Notes under the pieces: generated by a model
Databases searched by the model: none
What the model was told of the DNA's origin: nothing
What the model saw: the letters and a program-made list of their open reading frames with translations, nothing else
Program-made: the position numbers and the translations under genes
Shown: positions 7,980 to 15,828 of the stretch, in pieces
How the letters are laid out: each line of letters starts with the position of its first letter
How positions within the stretch are numbered: the stretch's first letter is position 1
Assembly: GCF_030825805.1 (NCBI RefSeq)
Contig: NZ_JAPJPF010000032.1
Location: 1 to 21,712 of the forward strand
DNA: 21,712 bases
Reading direction: 5' to 3'
Source: Streptococcus sp.
Lineage (GTDB): Bacteria > Bacillota > Bacilli > Lactobacillales > Streptococcaceae

Positions 7980-7987
7980 TATTCGTA
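7980..7987 (-). promoter_or_regulatory. com-box (SigX-dependent late-competence promoter) of dprA
   Basis: The minus strand carries an exact TACGAATA, the streptococcal com-box, preceded by a T-rich stretch and followed within 33 bases by the dprA ATG. This is the expected form of a ComX/SigX promoter. Confidence 0.9.
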
Positions 7988-7991
7988 AAAG

Positions 7992-8024
7992 AAAACAAAA
8001 AAAGCTCTAAAAATAGAACTTTTT
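7992..8024 (-). terminator. Terminator at the end of the rbgA-rnhB-ROK operon
   Basis: On the minus strand AAAAAGTTCT (8024-8015) pairs with AGAGCTTTTT (8008-7999) with one G-T pair and a 6-base loop, followed by more T's. The hairpin overlaps the ROK stop codon. Confidence 0.8.
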
Positions 8025-8949
8025 AATGATTTTCTAAGATGTTAAAATGACAAACTGCCCCCAAAAGATTACTTGAGTTGTGGTAACGAGCTGCTTGAAT
8101 CTCTACTAAAGAAAATCGTTGCTCCCCACTTTCCTCCATCAGGCTTTTATACTGATGGTTAATCTCTTCTAAAAGAAGGGGTTGACTACTAATTCCCCCA
8201 CCAATCGTCACTTTTTCAAGCCGAACCAAAGACTGAAGGTTATAGATTAGGATCGCAATTTCTCGACAATAAGAAGCAAATAAGTCTTGCAATTCCTCAT
8301 GATAACCAGCTTCAAGGACTTCAAAAACTTGAACTCCATCTTCTTCAGGCAATTCTAAGAGTCGACTAGCATTAGCCACAAAATTGACTGCAGAGCCTAA
8401 ATTTTGAACCAAACTGGAAATCCCATGTCGCAAAATCTCGGTCTGATATTGCTTTTGTTCAGGAGTCACTTGCTTCTCCCCTAAGCTTGGCCAACGAAGA
8501 TAATCCTTGAGATTCCAGGTGGAAATTAAGGAACCGTTGGAAGTCAAGGCTAAGCCTACCCCAGTTCCTAACACAAAGGTTGCGCCACAATCACAATCCT
8601 GGAGGTTTCCAATTCGTGCTTCTGCCAAGCCTGCAGCATCCCCATCGTTGAGGACGGTCACAGGGACTTGAAAAGTCTTATTTAAACGAGAAGCTAAAGG
8701 AATATTCCTTAAATAAGGAACGAGGCCACCTTTAAAGACAAATCCCAGTCGACTATTGATTTCACCCGGACAAGAGATGGCGATCCCAGTGATTCGATTC
8801 TGGAACAAGCAAATCACGCGCTCAAGAGCTTCCCAGAATTCCTCAATAGTAGCTGGTGTCGGAACTTTAGAGGAATCATTCACCTGATAGGCTTCATCCA
8901 CTAAGGCATATTTAATAAAGGTTCCTCCAATATCAAAGGCTAATAGCAT
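8023..8949 (-). CDS. ROK-family sugar kinase-like protein
   Basis: This 308 aa protein is in the ROK (repressor, ORF, kinase) superfamily, which phosphorylates hexoses or beta-glucosides with ATP. The phosphate-binding loop is DIGGTFIKYAL at 6-16, the likely catalytic Asp102 lies in VTVLNDGDAAGLAEA, and the second phosphate motif is GTGVG at 128-132. There is no N-terminal helix-turn-helix, so it is a kinase form and not a repressor. The usual GEIGH segment and the CxCGxxGC zinc motif after GTGVG are absent; the region reads GSLISTWNLKDYLRW instead. It may thus be a beta-glucoside-kinase-like or divergent member, and the sugar is unknown. It is the last gene of the rbgA-rnhB operon (11-base gap), an odd neighbour for a sugar kinase. 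Confidence 0.8.
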   Translation of the reverse strand: MLLAFDIGGTFIKYALVDEAYQVNDSSKVPTPATIEEFWEALERVICLFQNRITGIAISCPGEINSRLGFVFKGGLVPYLRNIPLASRLNKTFQVPVTVLNDGDAAGLAEARIGNLQDCDCGATFVLGTGVGLALTSNGSLISTWNLKDYLRWPSLGEKQVTPEQKQYQTEILRHGISSLVQNLGSAVNFVANASRLLELPEEDGVQVFEVLEAGYHEELQDLFASYCREIAILIYNLQSLVRLEKVTIGGGISSQPLLLEEINHQYKSLMEESGEQRFSLVEIQAARYHNSSNLLGAVCHFNILENH

Positions 8950-8960
8950 TTCCTTCCCTC

Positions 8961-9731
8961 CTAGTCAAGATCCGTCATGGACTTAATGGGTTCGAAGCTT
9001 CGACGATGGATAGGCGTGACCCCATGTCTTTCCAAGCCCTCAAGATGATTGCTTGTCCCATACCCCGCATTCTGAGCAAAATCATAACCTGGATACTTTT
9101 GGTCATAGGCTGCCATCATCTGATCTCGTGTCACCTTCGCCACAATAGAAGCAGCTGCGATAGACAGAGAATTAGCATCTCCTTTGATGATGGATGTCTG
9201 AGAAATAGGGAGGTCCAATTTCATAGCATCAATCAAGAGGTGTTGAGGTTGAGGGTCCAATTCTTGAATAGCCTCAAGCATGGCTAATTTGGTTGCTTCA
9301 TAAATATTAACCTGATCAATGACCCGATTATCTTTTATCCCAATCCCGACAGAGAGAGCCTGATCTAAAACCGCTTGGTAAATAGCATGGTGCTTCGATT
9401 TTGGAATTCTCTTACTATCGTTTAAACCTGGAATCTTACAATTTTCAGGCAGAATGACGGCTGCTGCGACGACAGGGCCAGCCAAAGGGCCTCGCCCTAC
9501 TTCATCAACACCTGCAATAAGATGAATCCCTTGAGCATAAAGTTCTTTCTCATAGGCTAGCATTTTTTCCAAACGCAAATCTTCGTCTACTTGTTTTTGG
9601 AGTTCGCGTTTTCGTTTGCTGATAGCCGCTTGAACGCCCGCTCGACCATCAAGGATCAACTCTTCAAATAAGGGATGATCTAGCCTATCAATCGTTGACA
9701 AACACTCTTTGATTTCTTTAATCGTTGGCAT
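8961..9731 (-). CDS. rnhB: Ribonuclease HII
   Basis: RNase HII cuts RNA-DNA hybrids and single ribonucleotides in DNA, helping to remove primers and misinserted ribonucleotides. The 256 aa protein has an N-terminal ~70-residue extension typical of Firmicutes, then [15 protein letters not shown] at 73-87 (catalytic Asp76, Glu77 and the GRG substrate motif), Asp168 in LLIDAM, and the [14 protein letters not shown] block at 190-203 (Asp203). All catalytic acids are present. It overlaps rbgA by 14 bases, so the two are translationally linked, as is the ylqF-rnhB pair in Bacillus. Confidence 0.97.
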   Translation of the reverse strand: MPTIKEIKECLSTIDRLDHPLFEELILDGRAGVQAAISKRKRELQKQVDEDLRLEKMLAYEKELYAQGIHLIAGVDEVGRGPLAGPVVAAAVILPENCKIPGLNDSKRIPKSKHHAIYQAVLDQALSVGIGIKDNRVIDQVNIYEATKLAMLEAIQELDPQPQHLLIDAMKLDLPISQTSIIKGDANSLSIAAASIVAKVTRDQMMAAYDQKYPGYDFAQNAGYGTSNHLEGLERHGVTPIHRRSFEPIKSMTDLD

Positions 9732-10569
9732 CTACTTCACCTACACGATCAAGGGTATAGCGACCCAAACGACCATCACGTACATCCTTGACAAACAAAC
9801 TGTAGAAGCGATCATAATCATCTCGGAAACCTAAGCGTTGAGTCATCTCCATAATGATTTCAGGCGCTTCCTGATCTAATTTCATTTGCTTATAGCGTTC
9901 TTGTAACTCTTTAGGGTAGTGCTCTTTAAAATAGTTGAGGCCAAAAATGGTCACTTCATCCATTGGAAGCAACTGGTCCTTAATTGCTCCTGTTAAGGCG
10001 AGCTTCAAGGCCACTTCTTCATCTTCAAATTTTGGCCAAAGAATCCCTGGGGTATCCAAGATTTCGAGGTCCTTATTGGTTTTCAACCACTGTTGCCCCT
10101 TGGTCACCCCTGGTTTATTTCCAACAACAGCAATCTTTTTCCCTGCTAAGCGGTTCATCAGCGTTGATTTACCAGCATTGGGAATCCCGATAATCATGGT
10201 CCGAAGGGTTTCAATTTGAATCCCTCGTTCCTTCTGACGGGCAATTTTATCGGCCATCAAAGACTTAGCAGCATCTGTAACCTTTTTAACCGTAGATTGC
10301 TCTTTAGAGTTAATAGCCAAAGTTTTGATCCCTTGTGACTCAAAATACTCCTGCCATTCTTTTGTAGCGACAGGATCTGCCAAGTCTACCTTGTTCAGAA
10401 TCATCAGCTTAGGCTTATCACCAACAATTTTTGTTAACATAGGATTTTGACTTGATAGAGGCAAACGAGCGTCCACCAAAATTGTCACGAAATCCACAAA
10501 TTTAATATTTTCTTGTACTTGTCTTCTAGCTTTGGACATATGTCCAGGAAACCATTGAATAATCGCCAT
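9718..10569 (-). CDS. rbgA: Ribosome-assembly GTPase RbgA (YlqF)
   Basis: RbgA is a circularly permuted GTPase needed for a late step in 50S ribosomal subunit assembly. The G motifs come in the permuted order: NKVD (G4) at 59-62, GIPNAGKST (G1) at 128-136, PGVT (G2) at 153-156 and DTPG (G3) at 172-175. The start is set at 10569 ([11 protein letters not shown], 283 aa) because AAAGGA lies 10 bases upstream and family members start exactly there; the longer start at 10590 would overlap that ribosome site. It heads an operon with rnhB and the ROK gene. A TGGTATAAT extended -10 lies about 34 bases upstream. Confidence 0.97.
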   Translation of the reverse strand: MAIIQWFPGHMSKARRQVQENIKFVDFVTILVDARLPLSSQNPMLTKIVGDKPKLMILNKVDLADPVATKEWQEYFESQGIKTLAINSKEQSTVKKVTDAAKSLMADKIARQKERGIQIETLRTMIIGIPNAGKSTLMNRLAGKKIAVVGNKPGVTKGQQWLKTNKDLEILDTPGILWPKFEDEEVALKLALTGAIKDQLLPMDEVTIFGLNYFKEHYPKELQERYKQMKLDQEAPEIIMEMTQRLGFRDDYDRFYSLFVKDVRDGRLGRYTLDRVGEVDAND

Positions 10570-10602
10570 GAAATGAAATCCTTTCAACATTCAATCTTAT
10601 CT

Positions 10603-10608
10603 ATTATA
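10603..10608 (-). promoter_or_regulatory. rbgA operon promoter, extended -10
   Basis: The minus strand reads TGGTATAAT 33 bases before the rbgA ATG; the -35 at 17 bases is poor. Confidence 0.55.
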
Positions 10609-10651
10609 CCATGAAATACAGTATTTTCTTTTAAAACTGCTCCCCATTTTT

Positions 10652-10687
10652 TCTTAAAAAAACGAAGCTACACCCGTAACTTCGTTT
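10652..10687 (-). terminator. Terminator after the ATP-cone gene
   Basis: On the minus strand AAACGAAG (10687-10680) pairs with CTTCGTTT (10667-10660), with three more pairs inside (TAC/GTA), followed by a T run. It starts 6 bases past the stop codon. Confidence 0.85.
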
Positions 10688-10693
10688 CTTATT

Positions 10694-11032
10694 TTAGCGA
10701 ATTTGCTCAAAGTGCAAGTGAACAGCGATGTGGTCTCCATAGCCACTTCGTTCCAAATCGCGTTGCAAACGATAAGAAATATAGTGTTCAGCAATGGTAA
10801 TATAACCAGCACCAAGTAAACGGTGCTCAACCATTGATTGGATCATGCTGATTGTGGCACGTTCCACTTTCGCTTCTTCCAAATCCATCACAACTTTTTT
10901 AGTCACTTGCGCCAAGTTTTGGCGAAGATCATCGGTCAAGACATAGACTGTTTGTGCTGCCTTCAAAACAGCTTGATAGATTTTATCTGGATCAAATTCT
11001 ACAACTTCACCACTACGTTTAATGACTTCCAT
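10694..11032 (-). CDS. Stand-alone ATP-cone domain protein
   Basis: This 112 aa protein is essentially one ATP-cone, the nucleotide-sensing domain found at the N-terminus of ribonucleotide reductases and in NrdR. It begins MEVIKRSGEVVEFDPDKIYQ, the typical basic/GxxxxFdxxKi start, and ends with the typical ITIAEHYISYRLQRDLERSG helix. No zinc ribbon (as in NrdR) and no catalytic domain are attached. The start at 11032 is preferred to 11053 because AAGGAG lies 7 bases upstream of it. It is monocistronic, with a near-consensus promoter and a strong terminator. It may sense ATP/dATP for a partner encoded elsewhere; that is inference. Confidence 0.8.
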   Translation of the reverse strand: MEVIKRSGEVVEFDPDKIYQAVLKAAQTVYVLTDDLRQNLAQVTKKVVMDLEEAKVERATISMIQSMVEHRLLGAGYITIAEHYISYRLQRDLERSGYGDHIAVHLHFEQIR

Positions 11033-11062
11033 CTTATTCTCCTTGATCATCAATATACTTCT

Positions 11063-11091
11063 ATTATCTAAATAAATAGGGGATTTGTCAA
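11063..11091 (-). promoter_or_regulatory. Promoter of the ATP-cone gene
   Basis: The minus strand reads TTGACA (11091-11086), 17 bases, GATAAT (11068-11063): a near-consensus vegetative promoter about 30 bases before the ATG. Confidence 0.8.
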
Positions 11092-11103
11092 GAATCTAAA
11101 ACG

Positions 11104-12039
11104 TCAATAATCCGGACGAAGAACTCCCGTAATGATTTCTTTGGTCGCGTGGTAATCCCCATCCACTACAACCTTGATAATGCGCTTCGCTTCCTCAGCA
11201 GGAGCTGGCACTAATGGCAAACGAGTTGGCCCTGCTTCAAAGCCCATATAGTTCAAGACTGCTTTAACTGGAGCTGGACTTGGATAAGAGAAGAGAGCAT
11301 TGACTTTCGGGATAAATTGGCGCTGAATGGCCGCCGCTTTTTTAATATCATTATTTTCAATGGCTAGGAACATTTCGTGCATTTCATCCCCATTGGTATG
11401 AGATGCTACTGAAATCACCCCATCTGCCCCAAGGTTCATGGCATGGAAAGCATCTCCATCCTCTCCCGTATAAATGAGGAACTCCTCTGGCTTGTGCTCA
11501 ATTAAATAAGCCATATTGGCAAGGGTTGTACACTCTTTTACCCCGATGATATTTGGATGTTCTGCCAAACGAAGCATGGTTTCTGGTGTCATTTCGACAA
11601 CCACGCGCCCAGGAATGTTATAGATTATGATTGGCAAGTTAGAAGCGTCTGCAATAGCCTTAAAATGCTGGTACATACCTTCTTGAGAAGGTTTGTTGTA
11701 ATAAGGGACAATCGCTAATCCGGCAGCAAAACCACCAAATTGGTCGACTTCCTTTACAAACTCAATCGAGTCGCGAGTTTCATTGGTCCCGACACCAGCA
11801 ATCAAAGGAACCCGTCCGTTGACTACCTTTTGCACCGCTGCAAAAAGTTCTAATTCTTCATCGTGTGTTAGAGTTGGACTTTCAGCTGTGGTACCAGCTA
11901 AAAGAATCCCATCTGTGTGATGAGCCAAAAGATGTTCAATAAGCGGAGGAATAGCCTCAAAATTAATCGAACCATCTTCATGGAAGGGAGTGATAAAGGC
12001 AGTGATCATTCTACAATTTTTTAAATCTTGATAAGACAT
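11104..12039 (-). CDS. dapA: 4-hydroxy-tetrahydrodipicolinate synthase
   Basis: DapA condenses aspartate semialdehyde with pyruvate, the first committed step to diaminopimelate/lysine, which in streptococci supplies peptidoglycan lysine. The start at 12039 (MSYQDLKN) is chosen because AAGGAG lies 5 bases upstream; this gives 311 aa, the usual streptococcal length. The TIM-barrel catalytic residues are visible: Thr50/Thr51 in AGTTAES, Tyr140 in IIIYNIPGR, and the Schiff-base Lys168 in IIGVKECTT. It follows asd, which makes its substrate, with an 89-base gap holding a hairpin. Confidence 0.97.
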   Translation of the reverse strand: MSYQDLKNCRMITAFITPFHEDGSINFEAIPPLIEHLLAHHTDGILLAGTTAESPTLTHDEELELFAAVQKVVNGRVPLIAGVGTNETRDSIEFVKEVDQFGGFAAGLAIVPYYNKPSQEGMYQHFKAIADASNLPIIIYNIPGRVVVEMTPETMLRLAEHPNIIGVKECTTLANMAYLIEHKPEEFLIYTGEDGDAFHAMNLGADGVISVASHTNGDEMHEMFLAIENNDIKKAAAIQRQFIPKVNALFSYPSPAPVKAVLNYMGFEAGPTRLPLVPAPAEEAKRIIKVVVDGDYHATKEIITGVLRPDY

Positions 12040-12072
12040 ACATACTCCTTCTTGAGACAACCATAGGGAAGA

Positions 12073-12102
12073 GGGACAGCACCAAAAGTTGATAGCTGTC
12101 CC
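12073..12102 (-). other. Tail-less hairpin between asd and dapA
   Basis: GGGACAGC at 12073-12080 pairs perfectly with GCTGTCCC at 12095-12102 around a 14-base loop. No T run follows on the minus strand, so it is unlikely to be a simple terminator. It could be an mRNA processing or stability element, or part of an attenuator, tuning dapA relative to asd. Confidence 0.55.
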
Positions 12103-12128
12103 CTATTACAATTTATTTAGTTAATGAA

Positions 12129-13205
12129 TCATTTCAACTCAAACTTCAACTCAGCTGTTGGGCGCACGAGTCCACGTTCATGAAGGGTTTCTGCAATTTG
12201 AACTGAGTTCCAAGCAGCTCCTTTAAGAAGGTTATCAGAAACCACCCACATATGAATCCCTTTTTCAGCATCCAAGTCTTTACGGATACGACCAACAAAG
12301 GTATCGCGAGAACCAACCGCATTGATAGCTTGTGGGTATACTTGATGAGCCACATCATCTTCCAACACTGCTCCTGGGAAGGCAGCAATAGCAGCTTTTA
12401 CTTCTTCGATTGGTGCTACTTCTTTGGTCTCAATGTAAACTGACTCTGAGTGAGCTGACAAGACTGGAATACGTACACATGTTGCTGATACGGCAATGCT
12501 ATCGTCTTCCATGATTTTCTTAGTTTCGTTCGTCATCTTCATTTCTTCATATGTGTAGTCATTATCAGTGAAGACGTCAATTTGAGGAAGGGCGTTAAAG
12601 GCGATTGGATAATGTTTCTTATCGCCACCTGAAGGTAAGATTTCCGCGTGCAAATCACGTGGATCCACTCCATCATTCAATACTTCACGCAATTCACGTT
12701 GGGTTTCAAGAATGGCTCCCATACCAGCACCAGAGACAGCTTGGTAAGTAGACACGATGATACGGTCCAAGCCCCATTTCTGACGAACAGGCTCAAGAGC
12801 TACCATCATTTGAATGGTTGAACAGTTAGGACAGGCGATGATTCCGTTATGGGCATCAAGCGCATGTGCATTTACTTCAGGAACAACCAATGGTACATCT
12901 GGATTTTGACGGAAGTAAGAAGTGTTATCTACTACGACCGCACCAGCTTTAACAGCATATGGTGCATATTTAGCTGAAGTTGATCCTCCAGCTGAGAAGA
13001 GAGCGATATCTACTCCTGCAAAAGCCTCTTCAGTTGTTTCTTCAATGGTCACGTCTTGCCCTTTGAATTGCAAGACCTTCCCTGCTGAACGCGCAGATGC
13101 AAGGTAGCGAATCTTATCAATTGGAAGACTTGATTCTTCCAGCATTTTGATCATTTGTGCACCAACGGCACCTGTAGCACCGACAACAGCAACTGTATAT
13201 CCCAT
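12129..13205 (-). CDS. asd: Aspartate-semialdehyde dehydrogenase
   Basis: Asd reduces beta-aspartyl phosphate to aspartate semialdehyde with NADPH, the branch point to lysine/cell wall, threonine and methionine. The 358 aa protein has the NADP-binding loop [12 protein letters not shown] at 7-18, the catalytic Cys128 in [10 protein letters not shown], and the conserved substrate-region segment [15 protein letters not shown]. It is of the Gram-positive/short type. It is the first gene of asd-dapA, with its own promoter after the lemA terminator. A ribosome site (AGAGG) lies upstream of the ATG. Confidence 0.98.
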   Translation of the reverse strand: MGYTVAVVGATGAVGAQMIKMLEESSLPIDKIRYLASARSAGKVLQFKGQDVTIEETTEEAFAGVDIALFSAGGSTSAKYAPYAVKAGAVVVDNTSYFRQNPDVPLVVPEVNAHALDAHNGIIACPNCSTIQMMVALEPVRQKWGLDRIIVSTYQAVSGAGMGAILETQRELREVLNDGVDPRDLHAEILPSGGDKKHYPIAFNALPQIDVFTDNDYTYEEMKMTNETKKIMEDDSIAVSATCVRIPVLSAHSESVYIETKEVAPIEEVKAAIAAFPGAVLEDDVAHQVYPQAINAVGSRDTFVGRIRKDLDAEKGIHMWVVSDNLLKGAAWNSVQIAETLHERGLVRPTAELKFELK

Positions 13206-13251
13206 AATAAAACCTCTTTCGGAATTTTCTAAAAATTTGTGAATTTTATCT

Positions 13252-13280
13252 ATTATACTATTTTTCCCTACAAATGAAAA
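13252..13280 (-). promoter_or_regulatory. asd promoter
   Basis: The minus strand reads TTTTCA (13280-13275), 17 bases, TATAAT (13257-13252), about 45 bases before the asd ATG. The perfect 17-base palindrome at 13279-13295 touches the -35. Confidence 0.6.
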
Positions 13281-13295
13281 GTGTATTTTACACTT
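13279..13295. repeat. Palindrome abutting the asd -35
   Basis: AAGTGTATTTTACACTT has perfect 7-base arms and a 3-base centre. It overlaps the asd -35 by two bases and looks like a repressor or activator site; no known regulator is assigned. Confidence 0.45.
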
Positions 13296-13297
13296 AT

Positions 13298-13330
13298 AAA
13301 AACAAAATAATCCCGATCTAAGACCGGGAT
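13298..13330 (-). terminator. Terminator after lemA
   Basis: On the minus strand ATCCCG (13330-13325) pairs with CGGGAT (13315-13310), with extra pairs inside, followed by a T-rich tail. It closes the DUF3137-lemA operon. Confidence 0.8.
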
Positions 13331-13363
13331 AGTTTCTAGATATCGAATAGCTTTTATTGAAAA

Positions 13364-13918
13364 TTAATGGATTTCATAATCCAAATCATTCAAATTCTTC
13401 TTGCCTTGAGTATCTTCCAATAAAAATGGCACCTGTTGCATCCCTTTGATACCCGCCACTAGTGAAGTTGGGAAGGTTACTATTGCTTGGTTGATTTGGC
13501 TAATATTACTATTAACAATACGTTTAGAAGCTGCCAAATCTTCATTTTCGTCTGCAATTTCTTTTTGCAAGGCCAAGAATTGGTTAGAAGATAAGAGATC
13601 TGGATAATTCTCACCTACTGCTCGGATTTGTGCCAAGACATCATTTTGATTGGCAATAACTTGGTTGGATTCTTGGATAGAGGCACCTTGACGAAGGGCT
13701 ACTAATTCGGTAAAGACTTTCTCTTCATGTTTGGCGTAGGCCTTAGCTGCCTTCAACATTTCAGAAATGGTATCGTAGCGTTTGACAAGAATTATATCAA
13801 CCGTTCTCTTTGCTTCTTCAATCATGACCTGATAACGATTCAAGCGATTGCTTTCACCGATAAACCACATAACAATGACAAGAGCAAAAACGACGATGGC
13901 AATAAATAATCCTAACAT
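13364..13918 (-). CDS. lemA: LemA-family membrane-anchored protein
   Basis: This 184 aa protein belongs to the LemA family: one N-terminal membrane anchor (about residues 3-20, [20 protein letters not shown]) followed by a long helical, coiled-coil-rich domain with the family's [20 protein letters not shown] segment. The cytoplasmic or extracellular orientation cannot be decided from the sequence. LemA proteins are widespread with no settled function. It starts 2 bases after the DUF3137 stop, and the LemA-DUF3137 pairing recurs in many bacteria, implying a joint membrane role. It is the last gene of its operon. Confidence 0.9.
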   Translation of the reverse strand: MLGLFIAIVVFALVIVMWFIGESNRLNRYQVMIEEAKRTVDIILVKRYDTISEMLKAAKAYAKHEEKVFTELVALRQGASIQESNQVIANQNDVLAQIRAVGENYPDLLSSNQFLALQKEIADENEDLAASKRIVNSNISQINQAIVTFPTSLVAGIKGMQQVPFLLEDTQGKKNLNDLDYEIH

Positions 13919-13920
13919 AG

Positions 13921-14808
13921 TTATTCTCCTTTAAATATATTGGTTAATTCATCAATGAGATCAATCTCCCTACAGAGTTTTTGATACTCTGCAGCAATCG
14001 AAAGACTTTCGATTGCATCTTTTCTATTCGGTGTTGGGAAAAGGTAGCGGTTAGTATATAAGGAAATATAGAGTGTATCTTGTACTAAATACACACACAT
14101 AGCATTTTGAGAAATTTGCTGATCAAACCATTCTAGGATCTTGGGTTTTAAGAATTTTCGAGCAGCCAGTTCATCTGTACAATAGATATTGTAATTTTCA
14201 TTGTTTCGGATATCTTCTGTTTCAATTTGAACTTCATTAGGTCCAGCACCCGGATAGGCACCTTTTAGTTCTCTTTTTAAAAACAAAGATTTCTTGGTTG
14301 GAACAACTCTCAAGTGCCCTGGAAATGAGATAGGAGCTTTTAAAGAAAAAATCTGACCAGCAAAATCTTCAACTTCTTCTCTGACCGTATGAGTTTCCCC
14401 ACTTGAGTCTCTCTTTGTTCGCGTCTCAATATGATAAGCATAGAGATTGGCTACTACGAGATTCTTTTCATCATGGAAAGACAATTGATGAAAGAGATCA
14501 AACTTAGTCGATCTCGGACTAATGACCTGCAGGACATTCATTGGGTAGTCAGCTGTCAGAGTTAGCTCCGCTTGAGGAAAAACTTCTTTCAGGATGGGAC
14601 AAAGAAAATCTGTAATATAAATCTCTTCATTGGATCGAACCTGATCTCCGAATAAGGCTTTTCGTTTTTTGTATGCCGGTAAATAATAAAACACCACTAC
14701 AAGAAGAATGATAACAATCGCTGCTCGCCATCTAACAAGTTGGAAGGAGAGAAAAGCTAGAATACCACCAAGAATAGTGGCGTTTCTCCAATGAAGATTA
14801 TTCTTCAT
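13921..14808 (-). CDS. DUF3137 membrane protein
   Basis: This 295 aa protein has two N-terminal membrane segments (about 10-24 and 29-45), then a basic stretch (KKRK) and a soluble domain of about 240 residues that matches the DUF3137 family often next to lemA. Function is unknown. No good ribosome site precedes its ATG at 14808; the stop of a 39-codon ORF lies just 3 bases upstream, so translation probably depends on re-initiation from it. It is followed by lemA after 2 bases. Confidence 0.8.
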   Translation of the reverse strand: MKNNLHWRNATILGGILAFLSFQLVRWRAAIVIILLVVVFYYLPAYKKRKALFGDQVRSNEEIYITDFLCPILKEVFPQAELTLTADYPMNVLQVISPRSTKFDLFHQLSFHDEKNLVVANLYAYHIETRTKRDSSGETHTVREEVEDFAGQIFSLKAPISFPGHLRVVPTKKSLFLKRELKGAYPGAGPNEVQIETEDIRNNENYNIYCTDELAARKFLKPKILEWFDQQISQNAMCVYLVQDTLYISLYTNRYLFPTPNRKDAIESLSIAAEYQKLCREIDLIDELTNIFKGE

Positions 14809-14811
14809 TTG

Positions 14812-14931
14812 TTACTTCATAATGAGCAACTTAGCTTGATATTGTTCTAATTTTTCCAGTTCACTGATACGTTGAAACGTTTCTTGTGACCACTTGTTGT
14901 TTGGACTGTTTTGATCATACACTATAACCAT
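14812..14931 (-). CDS. Small ORF (36-39 aa) leading the DUF3137-lemA operon
   Basis: A short open frame reads MVIVYDQNSPNNKWSQETFQ and ends ELEKLEQYQAKLLIMK. The ATG at 14931 directly abuts GAAAGGAG, while an in-frame GTG at 14922 lies 9 bases from it; the GTG (36 aa) is the better start. The ORF ends 3 bases before the DUF3137 ATG, which lacks its own good ribosome site. The peptide is soluble and helix-prone, with no known family. It could be a real microprotein or a leader that couples translation of DUF3137. Confidence 0.55.
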   Translation of the reverse strand: MVIVYDQNSPNNKWSQETFQRISELEKLEQYQAKLLIMK

Positions 14932-14968
14932 CTCCTTTCAAACACAAATGAATCCATTTATTTACATC

Positions 14969-14997
14969 ATTATATCACCGGTAGTCATAAGAGGCAA
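14969..14997 (-). promoter_or_regulatory. Promoter of the small ORF-DUF3137-lemA operon
   Basis: The minus strand reads TTGCCT (14997-14992), 17 bases, TATAAT (14974-14969) with a TGN extension (TGATATAAT), about 40 bases before the small ORF. Confidence 0.7.
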
Positions 14998-15030
14998 ACA
15001 AATTTATGTATTTGCTTACTATGAATTTTT

Positions 15031-15187
15031 ACAAAAAAAATCCCTTACCACATGGTAAGGGATTCGAGGCATCTTTCGATGAGAACAGCAGGTTCACACA
15101 ACTGTTCAAGGTCCGCTCCTGCGTTACAATTAAATGTAGACCTCCTCAGCGCAAAAGGCTCCTAAGAGCCAATCGACTCATCGCATA
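15031..15187 (-). ncRNA. Structured small RNA, probably the asd RNA motif (S. pyogenes SR914400-like)
   Basis: A transcription unit with no credible ORF has its own promoter and a very strong terminator (11-bp stem, AATCCCTTACC with GGTAAGGGATT at 15039-15064, then eight T's), giving an RNA of about 150-160 bases. It can form a closing helix (CGATGAG with CTCATCG, 15183-15177 and 15083-15077), a small GGCTC/GAGCC hairpin (15170-15157) and a GAACAG/CTGTTC hairpin (15107-15083). The asd RNA motif is a ~170-base streptococcal/lactic-acid-bacterial RNA found near or upstream of asd; asd is 1.8 kb downstream here, two genes away, so it acts as a free-standing sRNA. I assign the family by size, structure and place, not by alignment. 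6S RNA was considered and is less likely. Confidence 0.6.
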
Positions 15188-15192
15188 AACTT

Positions 15193-15222
15193 AGTGTACC
15201 ATGAACGGCCCAAAAAAGTCAA
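15193..15222 (-). promoter_or_regulatory. Promoter of the small RNA
   Basis: The minus strand reads TTGACT (15222-15217), 18 bases, TACACT (15198-15193), with TGG just before the -10 (extended -10). Transcription should start near 15187. Confidence 0.75.
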
Positions 15223-15291
15223 GAGGCTCGTTCTAGACTTCCTTTTAAATAACTTAAAAGAAATTGAGCAAAGCTAAGCTCCTTCTAATTT

Positions 15292-15804
15292 TTACATTAG
15301 GGGCTTCACAGGCCCTTCGATCGTCTTTTGCATCCAGACAATATCATGCCATTGATCAAATTTATAGCCAATTTTAGGAAAATGAGCAACTTTCACATAG
15401 CCACGTTTCTCATGGAGGGCGATACTAGCTGGATTTGGCAGGGCAATGCAAGCTAAGAAACGTAAATAACCACGCGCCTCCAACTCCGACTCTAATGCCT
15501 CATACAATCGAGAACCCAGACCTTGCCCACGACGATCTTGATCCACATAGACGGATACTTCCACCGCCCAATCATATGCTGATCGATCATAATAGCTTGA
15601 GGCATAGGCATAAGCAAGGACTTGACCGTCTACTTCTGCTACTAAATAGGGAAAACGTTGAAGGATCTTTTCGATACGCCCTTCAAATTCCTCAATGGTC
15701 GGAACCTGGTATTCAAAAGTGATGGCTGTTTTCTCAACATAGGGAGCATAAATCCTGACAAGTTCAGGAGCATCTTCAAGGGTGACTGGTCGTATCTTCA
15801 GCAT
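15292..15804 (-). CDS. GNAT N-acetyltransferase (phosphinothricin acetyltransferase-like)
   Basis: This is a 170 aa Gcn5-related acetyltransferase that moves an acetyl group from acetyl-CoA to an amine. It begins MLKIRPVTLEDAPELVRIYA, and the acetyl-CoA pyrophosphate loop DRRGQGLGSRL lies at 90-100. The C-terminal LACIALPNPASIALHEKRGY matches the PAT/MddA subgroup, which acetylates phosphinothricin, methionine sulfoximine or similar small molecules; the real substrate is unknown. A GTG start at 15846 would run through the -10 box, so the ATG at 15804 is chosen. The gene is apparently monocistronic; only a weak hairpin follows the stop. Confidence 0.88.
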   Translation of the reverse strand: MLKIRPVTLEDAPELVRIYAPYVEKTAITFEYQVPTIEEFEGRIEKILQRFPYLVAEVDGQVLAYAYASSYYDRSAYDWAVEVSVYVDQDRRGQGLGSRLYEALESELEARGYLRFLACIALPNPASIALHEKRGYVKVAHFPKIGYKFDQWHDIVWMQKTIEGPVKPLM

Positions 15805-15828
15805 GGTCTTCTCGCTTTCTATTTCTCT

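Noticed and set aside
10570..10590. Longer N-terminus for rbgA (MLKGFHF)
   Set aside because: This start overlaps the ribosome site of the family-conserved start [11 protein letters not shown].
15031..15187. 6S RNA, T-box, TPP riboswitch or RNase P RNA
   Set aside because: No T-box AGGGTGG, no complete TPP core (only a chance GAACCTG), no RNase P core; the branched fold does not look like the long open-bubble hairpin of 6S RNA. The asd motif fits size and neighbourhood better.
15006..15188. Plus-strand 60-codon frame
   Set aside because: It is antisense to the structured RNA, crosses its terminator hairpin, and has no ribosome site.
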